Positions 1 through 9,481 of a stretch of 38,638 nt of DNA are shown here, in pieces. The DNA lies in NCBI GenBank assembly GCA_019358875.1, contig JAHHIF010000070.1, forward strand, positions 1 to 38,638, in the 5' to 3' direction. The translations under genes and the position numbers were made by a program. Numbering within the stretch: position 1 is the first letter of the stretch; every line of letters starts with the position of its first letter. The notes under the pieces were generated by a model, which was given only the letters and a program-made list of their open reading frames with translations, was not told the origin of the DNA and did not search any database. This stretch comes from Symplocastrum torsivum CPER-KK1. GTDB lineage: Bacteria; Cyanobacteriota; Cyanobacteriia; Cyanobacteriales; Coleofasciculaceae.

Positions 1-127
1 TAAGGGTTGACCAATCGGGTTGCCTTGCCTGTCCCACAAGCGCACCGTGCCGTCAACTGAAGCACTGGCAATCGTTTGACCATCCCGGCTAAAACTGACA
101 CTATTGACACTGCTCTGATGACCTTTG
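1..127. repeat. Terminal 127-bp direct repeat, left copy (circular contig overlap)
   Basis: Bases 1-127 are identical, base for base, to 38512-38638. 127 is a common maximum k-mer length in short-read assembly, so this is best read as an untrimmed overlap of a circular contig. The WD40 reading frame is preserved when the two copies are merged, but broken by one base if the ends are simply abutted. Confidence 0.9.
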
Positions 128-3100
128 AAGGGTTGACCAATCGGGTTGCCTTGCCTGTCCCACAAGCGCACCGTGCCGTCAGATAAAGCACTGGCAATCG
201 TTTGACCATCTGGGCTAAAACTGACACTATTGACACTGCTCTGATGACCTTTGAAGGGTTGACCAATCGGGTTGCCTTGCCTGTCCCACAAGCGCACCGT
301 GCGGTCAACTGAAGCACTGGCAATCGTTTGACCATCCGGGCTGAAACTGACACTATAGACAGTGCCCTCATGACCTTTGAAGGGTTGACCAATCGGGTTG
401 CCTTGCCTGTCCCACAAGCGCACCGTGCGGTCAACTGAAGCACTGGCAATCGTTTGACCATCCGGGCTAAAACTGACACTCCAGACAGCGCTCTCATGAC
501 CACGCAGTTGATTTCGTTCCCGAATACGACTCAGAATCTGCTGGAGCGCAAAGATAGGGCTAAAGGCAGGATAGTTTTGGAGTGACTTGCCTTTGACCAT
601 CCCTTTTAGCTCAGTGCCAGCCTGCATGGCTACCAGTAAAGCATCGAGTTGGGAATACTCAAACTGCCACAAAGCACTAACTCCGGCTCGCTCCAAGTTT
701 TTGCCTTGAGTAGCTACTTGGCGTTGTTCTTCTGCCAAAGTTATCTCTTGCCGTGCATCTGCTAGATTAGCTTCTGCCCGATAGAGTTCCTGTTGTGCTT
801 CTCTTTCTTTGACTTGTGCCTCTTGTTGTCTTGCCTGTGCTACGGCTAGCTGTTGGTTAGCCTCGTTAACCTCCTGCTGCGCTGTCTCAGTTCTCTGCTT
901 TGCCTCTCGCTCAACCCTATCTCGTTGTGCTGCCGCTGCTGCTAAATCCTTCTTTGCCTGTTGCACAGTTTGTTGAGCCGTTTGGACTTGTTTGTTGGCG
1001 TTGGCTTCCCTCGTCTTGGCCTGTTCTACTTGCTTGTTTGCCTCTGTGACTCGCTGCTGAGATTCTTTTTCCCGCTGTGCCGCGTCCTTAACTCTCTTCT
1101 CAGCACCTACCACTCTGATATTGGCATTTGCCACACGTCGATTCGCATCCACTTCTCTTTTATCAGCATTAGCTACTCGCTTGTCAGCTTCCATTTCCTT
1201 CGTATTGGCATCACTCATCCTCATCCCTGACAACGCCCATACGCCAGCCGACGCGATCAGAGTTACTGCCAAAATCCCCGTACCCACCAGCACTTGCTGC
1301 CTTGCTTTGCGCTTCGCCTGTGCCAACTCCTCCTGACTCAGCCGACTTAGCGTCTCTGCCTTCTCTCGTTGCTGCCGTTCTTGCTCTAATTCCGCTTTAA
1401 GCCGATTTAACTTCGGTTCCTGCTGGCGACGAATAAATGCAGCTAGATAATCATGCACTAATTGATAGCGTTCGGCGGGAGTTTCCAGCAATTCAAACAC
1501 TAAGCCCGATTTCACTAAGATTGCTACCACTAAGCCCAACTGGCTGGTGTCTGCTGCTAGCGCTATTAACTCCCGTTCCAACTCAGCACGAGTTTTGAGG
1601 GGGCGTGTTTCCTTTTCATCCGTCAGCAAGTAGAGAATGAGATTTGCTAGCTGTTGGTTTTCCTCGCCGCAATCTGCCACCACTTCAGCCAGATAGCGCT
1701 GCACCAGTTCTTCTTTGGAACCATAGGCTTGATACTGTGCCAGCGTGTTAATTTGCTCTGCCTGCAACTGCGCTCCCACCACCTGCAATTCAATCGGGCG
1801 CACGCAGTCCAACTCACTAGCTAAATCGTCTACCAGTTTGTCAATTAAACCTGACTCCAGATGGAAATTTGCTCGTTCTGTTAGCTGCTCGATTAAACGT
1901 CGCGCCTCGTTGGGGGGAAAATTGTTCAAGGGGTAAAGCACATCTTCGCTGAGAATGCCATGATTGCTAATTCCCGGACTAAGTAGTCGATTGCACTCCA
2001 GTAGATAATGCAAGTAATCTTCTCGTAAGGACAAAACGACCTTCACTGAGAGAATTTGTAGGCATTCCCCCAGAAACTCAAAAAACTTCCGCCGTTCGAC
2101 TAGAGGACAAGCAAAGAAAAACTCTTCAAACTGGTCAAAAATTAGCACCGTTCGCCGATTGAGCTGGTCGTTTTGGTGCAACTGTTCCCAGATGGCGGCT
2201 GTTGAATTCAGGTTGTCCGGGGATATCGTATTCCTATCATCTATCCCTTTCTCTTGCCGTCTTTGTGCTAATAACTGCCCTAATTCTTCAACCCAATTGG
2301 TATACACTCGGATTGGCACCACTAAAACCGTTTGAATGCCAATCTGTTTTCCCTGCAACGCGGGTATCAGTCCGGCATTCACCAAAGAACTTTTACCCAC
2401 TCCAGATTGCCCGTGAATGACGATTAATTTAGTCTCATTCTTGATAATCCGCTCAACTAATTGCTCGACATCTCGTTGTCGTCCAGACGCAATCATTTCC
2501 GGGGCTATTGTCCCCTGAGCTTCTGTCTGCGCCTGTGCCAAGTTTTCTTGGTGTTGCGATTCCAATCGACCTGCACCAATAAAGGCTCGCAAGCCAAATT
2601 GCTGTTCTACAGAACGCTGCTTTTGTTTGATTTCATAAGCTTCGAGATAGTTTTTTTGCTCGAAGTAGAACCGTTGCAACTGGCTGAGGATATCAAGATA
2701 AAGTTTTAAATCGTCCAGGGGATTGCAGGTAGCTTTTGCCGCTTTTAAATTAGAAATTGCTTCTTGAATTTGATTTAACTGGTATTGGGCTAGTGCCAAA
2801 CTAAACCGATACCGACTGGAGTGAGATAGTCGTACAGCCTCACTGGCGATGGGTGATAAAACGTCGAGTGCCCTTTGCGCGAACTGGTTGGCATCCGTCC
2901 AGCGTTCTTGAGCTAAAGCCACCTCGGCTAAAAAACCATAATCCTGAGCTAATTCTAGGAGGTTATTTTCAGTTTCATGGAGTTGTAACGCAATTTGAGC
3001 TAGTGTTTGCAACAGCTCCCAATCCTGCAAGTCGCGCAGAATCTTACCTAATGTAGTGATTGAGTTGGCGATTAAATCGGAGCGTTTAATCCGTTCAAAA

Positions 3101-3948
3101 ATCTCTTGCCACTGCTGGAGATAATCTCTAGTTAATTGAGAATAAGGATTATCTTTTTCTTGATATTGCAGCGCTTTGAGGTGATAACAAAAGGCTATAC
3201 GCACAAGCGTGTATCCCTGTTGCTGCAATTGATTAAGTTGTTGCCAAAGCAAGGCAGCTCGCTGATAATGCTCTAGAGCCGCATCAAGTTTGCGATCGCT
3301 TTCTTGAGCAAAACCCAGCAAGGATTCTAAATTAGCTTCCAGTTCCGCGTCTAAAGTGGATTCAGCCTTTAACAAGTCTTGCCGCGCTGCTTCGAGTTCT
3401 GCTGCCTGCAAACCTTCGTTTGGCACAGAGTTGAACGGATTGGCAAAGCATTGCTCTGCTGTTTGTCTCAGCCAATTGGCTAAGTCATCAAGTGCGATCG
3501 CAAACTTCCGTCTTGTTCCCCAACTCACAAAATTGGGAGCTAATTCCATCAGCTTCTGCCCAACGGCATCATTCACCCACAACACTAGGGGGAAATGGCA
3601 GTGCTTGCGGAATTCCTCTCGTACTTGGTCTGCCGCTGCCAGCATTTGGTCTATGTGGTGTACCGACTCCAACCCCAATACCATCACGGCAGCAGGTTGT
3701 GTCTCTCCCAATGCGGCTTGAATTGTGGCGTAAAGCGTTCGGTCTGATTCCTTGAGGGTAAGGATGTGGATGTCTACCGAGCAAATGTGCTGCAATCGCT
3801 CCACCAATTGCGATCGCACGCTGGCATAGTTGCAATGGGCAAAAATCAGTTGAAACTGTCCGACCGACGCTTCAATTGCCCAAGCCAGTCGTTGCAATGA
3901 CCGCTCGTTATAGACGCTGACATCTTCCGGTCGGTGGGAGTCTGTCAT
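1..3948 (-). CDS. Giant STAND NTPase-WD40 repeat protein, N-terminal and central part (gene continues across the contig junction)
   Basis: Large intracellular sensor/signalling NTPase; the ligand is unknown. The frame is open from an ATG at 3948 to base 1, ending in ...GQPL. After removal of the terminal overlap it continues in frame from 38511 to a stop at 37408, giving about 1683 residues. Order of parts: an alpha/beta domain without a P-loop (about 1-165); TPR-like helices (about 195-440); a STAND NTPase with Walker A GQSGVGKSS (Lys about 519) and Walker B LIFDQFEEFFF (Asp about 605); a hydrophobic segment (about 886-906) that could be a membrane anchor; a long Q/E/A-rich coiled coil (about 910-1095); and WD40 blades from about 1147. 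The ATG overlaps the upstream gene's TGA by 4 bases, so the two are translationally coupled. In STAND proteins the repeats usually sense and the NTPase switches. The N-terminal domain may be an inactive NTPase-like or effector domain; that is an inference. Confidence 0.9.
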   Translation of the reverse strand, partial: MTDSHRPEDVSVYNERSLQRLAWAIEASVGQFQLIFAHCNYASVRSQLVERLQHICSVDIHILTLKESDRTLYATIQAALGETQPAAVMVLGLESVHHIDQMLAAADQVREEFRKHCHFPLVLWVNDAVGQKLMELAPNFVSWGTRRKFAIALDDLANWLRQTAEQCFANPFNSVPNEGLQAAELEAARQDLLKAESTLDAELEANLESLLGFAQESDRKLDAALEHYQRAALLWQQLNQLQQQGYTLVRIAFCYHLKALQYQEKDNPYSQLTRDYLQQWQEIFERIKRSDLIANSITTLGKILRDLQDWELLQTLAQIALQLHETENNLLELAQDYGFLAEVALAQERWTDANQFAQRALDVLSPIASEAVRLSHSSRYRFSLALAQYQLNQIQEAISNLKAAKATCNPLDDLKLYLDILSQLQRFYFEQKNYLEAYEIKQKQRSVEQQFGLRAFIGAGRLESQHQENLAQAQTEAQGTIAPEMIASGRQRDVEQLVERIIKNETKLIVIHGQSGVGKSSLVNAGLIPALQGKQIGIQTVLVVPIRVYTNWVEELGQLLAQRRQEKGIDDRNTISPDNLNSTAAIWEQLHQNDQLNRRTVLIFDQFEEFFFACPLVERRKFFEFLGECLQILSVKVVLSLREDYLHYLLECNRLLSPGISNHGILSEDVLYPLNNFPPNEARRLIEQLTERANFHLESGLIDKLVDDLASELDCVRPIELQVVGAQLQAEQINTLAQYQAYGSKEELVQRYLAEVVADCGEENQQLANLILYLLTDEKETRPLKTRAELERELIALAADTSQLGLVVAILVKSGLVFELLETPAERYQLVHDYLAAFIRRQQEPKLNRLKAELEQERQQREKAETLSRLSQEELAQAKRKARQQVLVGTGILAVTLIASAGVWALSGMRMSDANTKEMEADKRVANADKREVDANRRVANANIRVVGAEKRVKDAAQREKESQQRVTEANKQVEQAKTREANANKQVQTAQQTVQQAKKDLAAAAAQRDRVEREAKQRTETAQQEVNEANQQLAVAQARQQEAQVKEREAQQELYRAEANLADARQEITLAEEQRQVATQGKNLERAGVSALWQFEYSQLDALLVAMQAGTELKGMVKGKSLQNYPAFSPIFALQQILSRIRERNQLRGHESAVWSVSFSPDGQTIASASVDRTVRLWDRQGNPIGQPFKGHEGTVYSVSFSPDGQTIASASVDRTVRLWDRQGNPIGQPFKGHQSSVNSVSFSPDGQTIASALSDGTVRLWDRQGNPIGQPFKGHQSSVNSVSFSRDGQTIASASVDGTVRLWDRQGNPIGQPL

Positions 3949-5324
3949 GACTGCAACTGTTTCCCCTCCGCCAAAATTGGATTGACTTCAAACCAGCACT
4001 CGCCCTTGTCGCGATATTCAAACACTAACCGACTGCGGATTAATTTTTGGTATCCTTGGTCATCCGTAACATCTTTGCGTTGTTGTACCTGGCGCAGCAA
4101 TTCCCACTCGGTATCGGAGATGGGTCGTTTCATTTCATTGCGACAGGCGCGGATGACTCCCTCTAAGGTGTCGCGAGATAAGGGCAGTCCCATTTCTTCC
4201 TCAATCCAGGTATGCAGCAGTCTGAGTAAGTCTCGGACATGACCGCCACTAATGCGACACAAGCGGTCTAAGGTTTCGGGACTGTCGAAAATGTCTGTAA
4301 TTCGGCTGAGGCGCTTGGGTTCCTCTAAGTCAGGAAAGGCTCTCGCCAGAACCATCTGTCGCAGTAGCGCCATTCCTTCTTCGTGGTCACTGCCATCGAG
4401 TGACTGTACCGGAACCATTGGCAACACCTTGGGGTCTTCTAGGAATCGCTGGGTGAGCATTCCATAGTCATTGGAAAATTTTAACGCTAAGGGCATGGTA
4501 TAGAGGACATGGCACTTTAACCGTGTCAGGAACTCTCCCTGGTCGATAAATAGATATTCCTGTTGCGGACGCCCCCAGGATTTTGGGCGAGTATCCAAGC
4601 GGTCTAGATTATCGACAATTGTTACCAGTCCCTTTTTCCCCTGCTGTTTCAGTTTAGCGATCGCAGGTTCGAGCAGTTCTTGGTTTATCGCCTCTAAAAG
4701 CTGAGTTTTCTGTGGACCCAGATATTGGTTAAGGCGATCGCGCAGCGTTGCATCGCTTTTTACTTTCGTCGTAATTTCGCCAATTCCAAAGGCGATCGAA
4801 AACTTTTCGTTTTCCGAAGTGAAACCAACATCACCAATTTTGGGACTTCCGGGAACTCCGGTAATTTCGGGAGGCTTGATTTTTATACCTGTCACCTCGG
4901 AGTTCAAAACCTTGGCTGCCCCTTGCAGCAACTGCTTGAGCCGACTAGTGTCTTCTAGTGTAATCTTGTCCAGACTTTGACTGACTCGACGTGCGATCGC
5001 TAATAGCACGTCCCCAATATCGACATCGGTCATTTCCAAGTCTTCACTGGACTCAAAATAGACTACATGGAAGCCCTCGTCTTCCAGTTCTTTCTTAAGT
5101 CGTAACAACTCGGTGGATTTGCCACAACCAATGTGTCCGGTGAATAGAACGCAGGTGGGTTCGTCGGGTGAGAAAAAGGCAATCTTCTTTTTCAGTTTCC
5201 CGATGATATCTCCACCCCGTACTGAGGCACAGTCAATGTAATACTTGCGGTCTTCCGCCTTGTCGGTACTCAGAGTGAGGCTAGGGTTTGTTGCTCGATA
5301 GAATTTCTGTAAGTCAGCTATCAT
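3945..5324 (-). CDS. AAA/STAND-type P-loop ATPase, partner of the WD40 NTPase
   Basis: A 459-residue ATPase. Walker A is GHIGCGKST (63-71) and Walker B is VTIVDNLDRLD (about 234-244). A C-terminal part with ISGGHVRDLLRLL and a probable winged helix follows, as in KAP/STAND-like AAA proteins. No membrane segment or known effector domain is visible. Its TGA overlaps the ATG of the giant STAND-WD40 gene (ATGA), implying stoichiometric co-translation, so the two proteins likely act together. A second ATPase beside a STAND-repeat protein recalls NTP-dependent conflict systems of multicellular bacteria; that assignment is an inference. The ATG at 5324 is preceded by only a weak GTGGG purine stretch. 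Family-level ATPase assignment is firm; the biological role is not. Confidence 0.85.
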   Translation of the reverse strand: MIADLQKFYRATNPSLTLSTDKAEDRKYYIDCASVRGGDIIGKLKKKIAFFSPDEPTCVLFTGHIGCGKSTELLRLKKELEDEGFHVVYFESSEDLEMTDVDIGDVLLAIARRVSQSLDKITLEDTSRLKQLLQGAAKVLNSEVTGIKIKPPEITGVPGSPKIGDVGFTSENEKFSIAFGIGEITTKVKSDATLRDRLNQYLGPQKTQLLEAINQELLEPAIAKLKQQGKKGLVTIVDNLDRLDTRPKSWGRPQQEYLFIDQGEFLTRLKCHVLYTMPLALKFSNDYGMLTQRFLEDPKVLPMVPVQSLDGSDHEEGMALLRQMVLARAFPDLEEPKRLSRITDIFDSPETLDRLCRISGGHVRDLLRLLHTWIEEEMGLPLSRDTLEGVIRACRNEMKRPISDTEWELLRQVQQRKDVTDDQGYQKLIRSRLVFEYRDKGECWFEVNPILAEGKQLQS

Positions 5325-6028
5325 CCCACTGCCCGGTTTTTTATTTTATTAAAAACTAATCCAAACAAAAGCGCTACGCCTCGACTTTACCCACATAGAT
5401 GGATTAGCGCTTTCCGACTGCTAATACTTTACTCCCTTCCCGCTATAAGATTGCCTATTACAAATCCGCTCCCAATCACCAGTCCCTAGGCTCACTTGGA
5501 AAAGCGAGCAAATTTTTTCAAGGGCTGAGGTTGAGCAACCCTTATCACTTGTCACTAAAAAGTTTTTGCTACACAACCAGATCTAATCATTGAGATGACA
5601 ATGCTGCATGAATACTAGATGCCTACCCAAGAGTGTGATGAGTAGTTTAGAAATGCCGAACTTTAAGGGGCGCTCTTCTGTAGCCGTTTAGGTTCTCTCA
5701 CCTTCAGTAGTTAACAAGCTATAGGACTGACTTATGAATCACATACCAGTTGCCTTTACCTAATACCGATAATCTCACACTCGCGGAAGTAGAATAATGG
5801 CTGGAATGACGATATACCGTTGATTGGGCTACTTCCCGAAAAAGACGATACAGAGAAGGTCAAAAATCGGGTTTTATTGAGAATGACCCCCCGATTCTTG
5901 CAACTCATTGATAAGTGGATAAGCTCACTTATCACCGATTAGGACACAATACCTTTTATGTCACATTGGTGTAAAACAAAACACCCTACCAAGGTGGTAA
6001 GGCGTGAGGAAAAGTTAGACAGAACTAA
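5325..6028. other. Non-coding spacer of about 700 bp
   Basis: No convincing coding frame. It should hold the minus-strand promoter of the ATPase/STAND pair (AT-rich stretch near 5330-5360), and it contains the terminator of the RTX gene at its right end. A perfect 8-bp inverted repeat, GATAAGTG (5910-5917) and CACTTATC (5926-5933), is the only other clear structure. Confidence 0.6.
5973..6002 (-). terminator. Rho-independent terminator of the RTX gene
   Basis: On the minus strand an 8-bp stem (arms at 5995-6002 and 5984-5991, one G-T pair) with a 3-base loop is followed by a T-rich run (complement of 5973-5983). It lies 27 bases past the stop of the RTX gene. Confidence 0.65.
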
Positions 6029-6568
6029 TTAGATACTAATGAAATCTGCTGCTGTTAGATCAGCAGTTGAAGATGTTGCCAGATCCATTAAAACCTCACC
6101 AGTGCTAGTAATGCTGATTTGAAAAGTAGAATAATCTACGCCAAAACTTTTTGTAATTGTTATCTGCTCAAATGTCAAATCACCAGCTAAAAAGAATGAA
6201 TCTTGACCATCTTCAAAACCGTCGATAAAATCCGTTCCATAGCCTGCTCGTAATACATAGCAATCATTTCCACTATCCCCACCAAAACCATCGTTGCCAT
6301 AACCACCGAATAGGATATCATTGCCGCCGCCATCAAAAATAAGATCATCGCCATAACCTCCGACTATGATTTCATTTTCCTCTCCACCGACTAAAGTATC
6401 ATTGTCTCCCCCTCCACGTAATAGGATGCGATTTTGCCACCATCTATATAAAGAGCCTTTACTAGAACCCCTGTCAAAGTTACCGTTACTAGTAAAGCCA
6501 TACATTAAATCAGAATCAGCGTTAAACAAAGGAGTATCGTTTCCACTTGTTTCTTGATGGATCGGCAT
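6029..6568 (-). CDS. RTX-type calcium-binding repeat protein, short
   Basis: A 179-residue protein with about six glycine/aspartate nonapeptide units at about 52-105 (GGGDNDTLV, GGYGDDLIF, GGYGNDGFG and similar). These are the RTX beta-roll motif that binds calcium outside the cell. Part of the array is degenerate (GGEENEIIV). A C-terminal stretch (VLMDLATSSTADLTAADF) follows, and similar tails act as type I secretion signals in some RTX proteins. There is no N-terminal signal peptide, which fits type I export, but no ABC/MFP exporter is encoded here, so it would have to use chromosomal machinery. The ATG at 6568 has a GAGGA Shine-Dalgarno. The gene is monocistronic with its own terminator. 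It lacks any enzymatic domain, so it may be a remnant of a larger RTX protein. Confidence 0.8.
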   Translation of the reverse strand: MPIHQETSGNDTPLFNADSDLMYGFTSNGNFDRGSSKGSLYRWWQNRILLRGGGDNDTLVGGEENEIIVGGYGDDLIFDGGGNDILFGGYGNDGFGGDSGNDCYVLRAGYGTDFIDGFEDGQDSFFLAGDLTFEQITITKSFGVDYSTFQISITSTGEVLMDLATSSTADLTAADFISI

Positions 6569-6830
6569 TATCTTTCCTCGTAAACTTTTAAAGAAAGTAA
6601 GTCTTTATTGTCTATAAGTTACTCTTCCCTCTAGCCATAATATCTATACAGATGTTTACTAAAATTTATACTGATAGGACTGACGCAAGTGGTATATATT
6701 TACAGAAAATGCGATTTTCTAAGAGAACATTTGTACCAAAATAGTGCCTCTAATTTGATGGAATTATGCATTTGAGCAAACTCTTCAAAAACGTGATCGC
6801 GATTTATACGTTTGACCGCAGCCTGGTATT

Positions 6831-6928
6831 AATTAGGACTTACGCAAATTGCTCGTTTAAACACTATTCGTAGTAATAAGGTGGGCAGTGCCCACCTTAC
6901 AGGTAGTAGTTCTGCGTAAGTCCTGATT
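6831..6928. mobile_element. MITE-like element with AGGACTTACGCA terminal inverted repeats
   Basis: A non-coding element of about 98 bp. The 16-bp ends at 6831-6846 and 6913-6928 are inverted copies with one mismatch. The interior holds a palindrome with 11-bp arms at 6877-6899. A related end-like sequence (AGGACTGACGCAAGT) lies at 6676-6690. This matches small non-autonomous elements common in cyanobacterial genomes. The rest of the spacer 6569-6980 shows no gene. Confidence 0.65.
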
Positions 6929-6980
6929 AAGCTCTCCCCACCCAAAAGGCACCGCTCATCGGTCGAAACTGATGGACTAA

Positions 6981-9080
6981 CTACTTGGTAAACGCTGCCA
7001 GGAACTGCTCTCGCTCAGTAGGGCTTAACTGTTGTAACTGTTGCAGTAAACTTTCCCAGCGTGGACTAGCTTCCACCTGAAGCTCAGGCACTGGAGAAGG
7101 CTCAAACAACAACTCCGAAATTGCCTCTTCAATCGGTCGTCGCTTCTCTTCAGGAGTACAGCGCTCATACATCTGGCGTAGAGTCTCAACCTTATGCCCC
7201 ATCGCATAAGCTAATGACCGAAATTGGGCATCATTGAGTTGGACTTGATACGCCCAAGTTGCCCAGATAGAGCGCATCGTATGAGGCGTAATTCGTTTCC
7301 CAATCAAGCGATGCGAGGTTGTATTAAACGAGTCAGTAAACCCTGACTCATTGGCAAGAGTACCAAGTTTAGGTGCGACCAACAGATAACCCCAGGACCA
7401 GATGGCGGCATTATTTCCCGCTGGCAAACAGCAGGCATCACCTGGATTGAATTCAGCGCGTCCACTTGTCACCCATCGTCCTCGGCAACCGATAAGTTCC
7501 GGCTGGTACCAATTATAAATTTGGGAATTTCTGTAACCCGCAGGCAGGAACCAGCCGTACAAATAGCGTTCCAGGTAATCGTAAAAGCAGCTACCATCAG
7601 CAAACTGGCGGTTGGGAATCACAATTGATTGTGTTCCGTAACTTTTGTACGTTTTGTACTTGTGTACCTCCAGCACCCAGATACCTTCGGGATAATGCTT
7701 TGTCTTGTGGATATAGGTCTTGTAGATGTAATTGTCCTTAATCGTTCCGTCCCGACGTTTTTCACGCGCCTCTAAAGGTGGCAGGGGATGGTACAAACCA
7801 TTTTGTGGCACTCCTTCCGGACGGGTAATTGGGCAGGAAAGAGCAATTCTTGCTGTGCGATACTCTTGTTGTCGTCTGGCTGGAAGATCGGCAAGGAATG
7901 ACCACTGTAAGTAATGCTGATGACTTAGGGCAATTTGGAAGCGGCTACGGAATTGTCCGCAACTGTTTCTCGGTCGGCACTCAATACGCATGGGTTCCAC
8001 AATCTTTGCCCGGACAACGGCCAGCGCCGTTTCACCTTCTTGCGTATCTGGCCACTTTTTGTCGAAATCCGAGACGGACTGCCGATTTTTCGTCCATTCG
8101 GCGATTTCCTTTCTCACTTTCTCTAAGTGATTGTTCAGTAATTTAATCAGAGGAATGTGGTCATAATCACCTTTTTGCTCCACCTCATCCGTGTAGAGAA
8201 ACTTCGCCAACGCCAAGAGCACACAGATCTTACCGCGTCTGGTTCGCGGACTTTTCGAGTAGAGAGCTTCTCTTAAAAAAGAAAAATAACGAAACAGCCA
8301 ACTTTCTAGGGTTTGCTTGTGCTGCTTCCAAAGTTTTTCCTGTTGTCGTGTCGTGAGGTCTTCTAAGTCATCTCGCGTCACTAGAGGCAGCAATTGTGAC
8401 AAGCTCAGTTGCTCAAGCTTAATTGGTGGCGTTTGGTAACGATAGAACCAGCCCAGCATTAGACGTATCTCCTTGATGTATAGACCAGCCGATGATTCTT
8501 CAATTGGGTCAACGACTCGACTTGGCCATTCCGGTTCGGTCAGGAATTGGAAAAATTTATCCAGTTCCTTTTGGAGTGCTAGAGGAGTCTCTTGGGGTTT
8601 GAGCTGATACTTCAGTTGCCGCGTCCGGCGTTCCGTCAGCGGGGTGTTAGAGGTATTGCCATAGGGATGCTTTAAGATCGGGCAGCACTGATTCTTCACA
8701 GAAGCTTTCCAGGAACCTCGAGAAGGCCACCACTGTTGTTCCTGACTCCAGCTCAAAAACTGGGTAAAACGGTTGCCGTAGGTGTTTTTGCTGGCAATAG
8801 ACGCTTTCTGATTTTCAAACGCCTGCTCTAGAGTCTGACGCGCATTAAGTAATGTCTCGACTCCTAAGGTTTGTAGAAATTGTTGAGCTGAGGTGGAGTC
8901 AGCCAAGGTCATCTTTCTTCCCTGCGTTGTCCGTTTAAAACCTAATTGTGTTGCCCAAAATCGGAGAACAGCACTGCGAAGTTCATTGATAATTCGTTCA
9001 GCTATTTCTGGAGGATAAGTAGCTTTCACGTATTCTTCATATAGCTCAATGACTTGCCAACAAGTCAGGAATTCTTTCAT
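6981..9080 (-). CDS. Large tyrosine recombinase/integrase
   Basis: A 699-residue protein with a tyrosine recombinase catalytic domain in its C-terminal half. A candidate first Arg is in ARRQQEY (about 402-403). HTMR gives His600 and Arg603, MGH gives His629, and QMY gives the nucleophile Tyr638. About 370 residues precede the catalytic core, far more than XerC/D, and probably include a DNA-binding core domain. A tail of about 60 residues follows the tyrosine. Likely role: site-specific recombination of the plasmid (dimer resolution, integration or element movement). The ATG at 9080 is well supported by AAGGAG about 10 bases upstream. It has no excisionase-like neighbour. The recombinase call is firm; the target site is not identifiable here. 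Confidence 0.85.
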   Translation of the reverse strand: MKEFLTCWQVIELYEEYVKATYPPEIAERIINELRSAVLRFWATQLGFKRTTQGRKMTLADSTSAQQFLQTLGVETLLNARQTLEQAFENQKASIASKNTYGNRFTQFLSWSQEQQWWPSRGSWKASVKNQCCPILKHPYGNTSNTPLTERRTRQLKYQLKPQETPLALQKELDKFFQFLTEPEWPSRVVDPIEESSAGLYIKEIRLMLGWFYRYQTPPIKLEQLSLSQLLPLVTRDDLEDLTTRQQEKLWKQHKQTLESWLFRYFSFLREALYSKSPRTRRGKICVLLALAKFLYTDEVEQKGDYDHIPLIKLLNNHLEKVRKEIAEWTKNRQSVSDFDKKWPDTQEGETALAVVRAKIVEPMRIECRPRNSCGQFRSRFQIALSHQHYLQWSFLADLPARRQQEYRTARIALSCPITRPEGVPQNGLYHPLPPLEAREKRRDGTIKDNYIYKTYIHKTKHYPEGIWVLEVHKYKTYKSYGTQSIVIPNRQFADGSCFYDYLERYLYGWFLPAGYRNSQIYNWYQPELIGCRGRWVTSGRAEFNPGDACCLPAGNNAAIWSWGYLLVAPKLGTLANESGFTDSFNTTSHRLIGKRITPHTMRSIWATWAYQVQLNDAQFRSLAYAMGHKVETLRQMYERCTPEEKRRPIEEAISELLFEPSPVPELQVEASPRWESLLQQLQQLSPTEREQFLAAFTK

Positions 9081-9481
9081 AATAAATGTCTCCTTGAGTT
9101 AATTACAAAGGGTTTGTTTCACTTCAGGTCTTATTTAAGAACTAAGCGATAATCACTTAGACTTTTTCGATTCAGCGGAATTTTCTCTCAACCAGCACTC
9201 TCCAACTCTTATTTATTATTTATCTACTTTTCTAGCACAGAGTACACTGAATTCTGTTGCGAGAAACGCAATAGGTTAAATAAGAGCCAAGCCTTTATCT
9301 TGCAAGTGTTTCAAGAGTAAAACCAAGATTTTTATCAATAAATAAATCAGAGCAATTCAATAAATAAGAGGTATTAAATAAATCCTAAACCTTTGATTTT
9401 TCGGGTTTATTGAATCCTCGGATTTCAAGAAAATTGACCGAAAGTTTTGGAGCTGGATAAGTTTAGCTCTTGCTTAGTAGC
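9081..9481. other. AT-rich non-coding spacer with AATAAAT repeats
   Basis: No gene seen. AT-rich tracts are built of short repeats: CTTATTTATTATTTAT at 9208-9223, AATAAATAAAT at 9337-9347, and similar copies near 9358 and 9374. It holds the promoter of the recombinase. An easily melted origin element is possible because the replication genes lie next to it, but no iteron or clustered DnaA boxes accompany it. Confidence 0.5.

Noticed and set aside
961..1336. Open frames on the plus strand opposite the STAND-WD40 coiled coil
   Set aside because: They are antisense shadows of a clearly coding, low-complexity region and show no ribosome site or domain.
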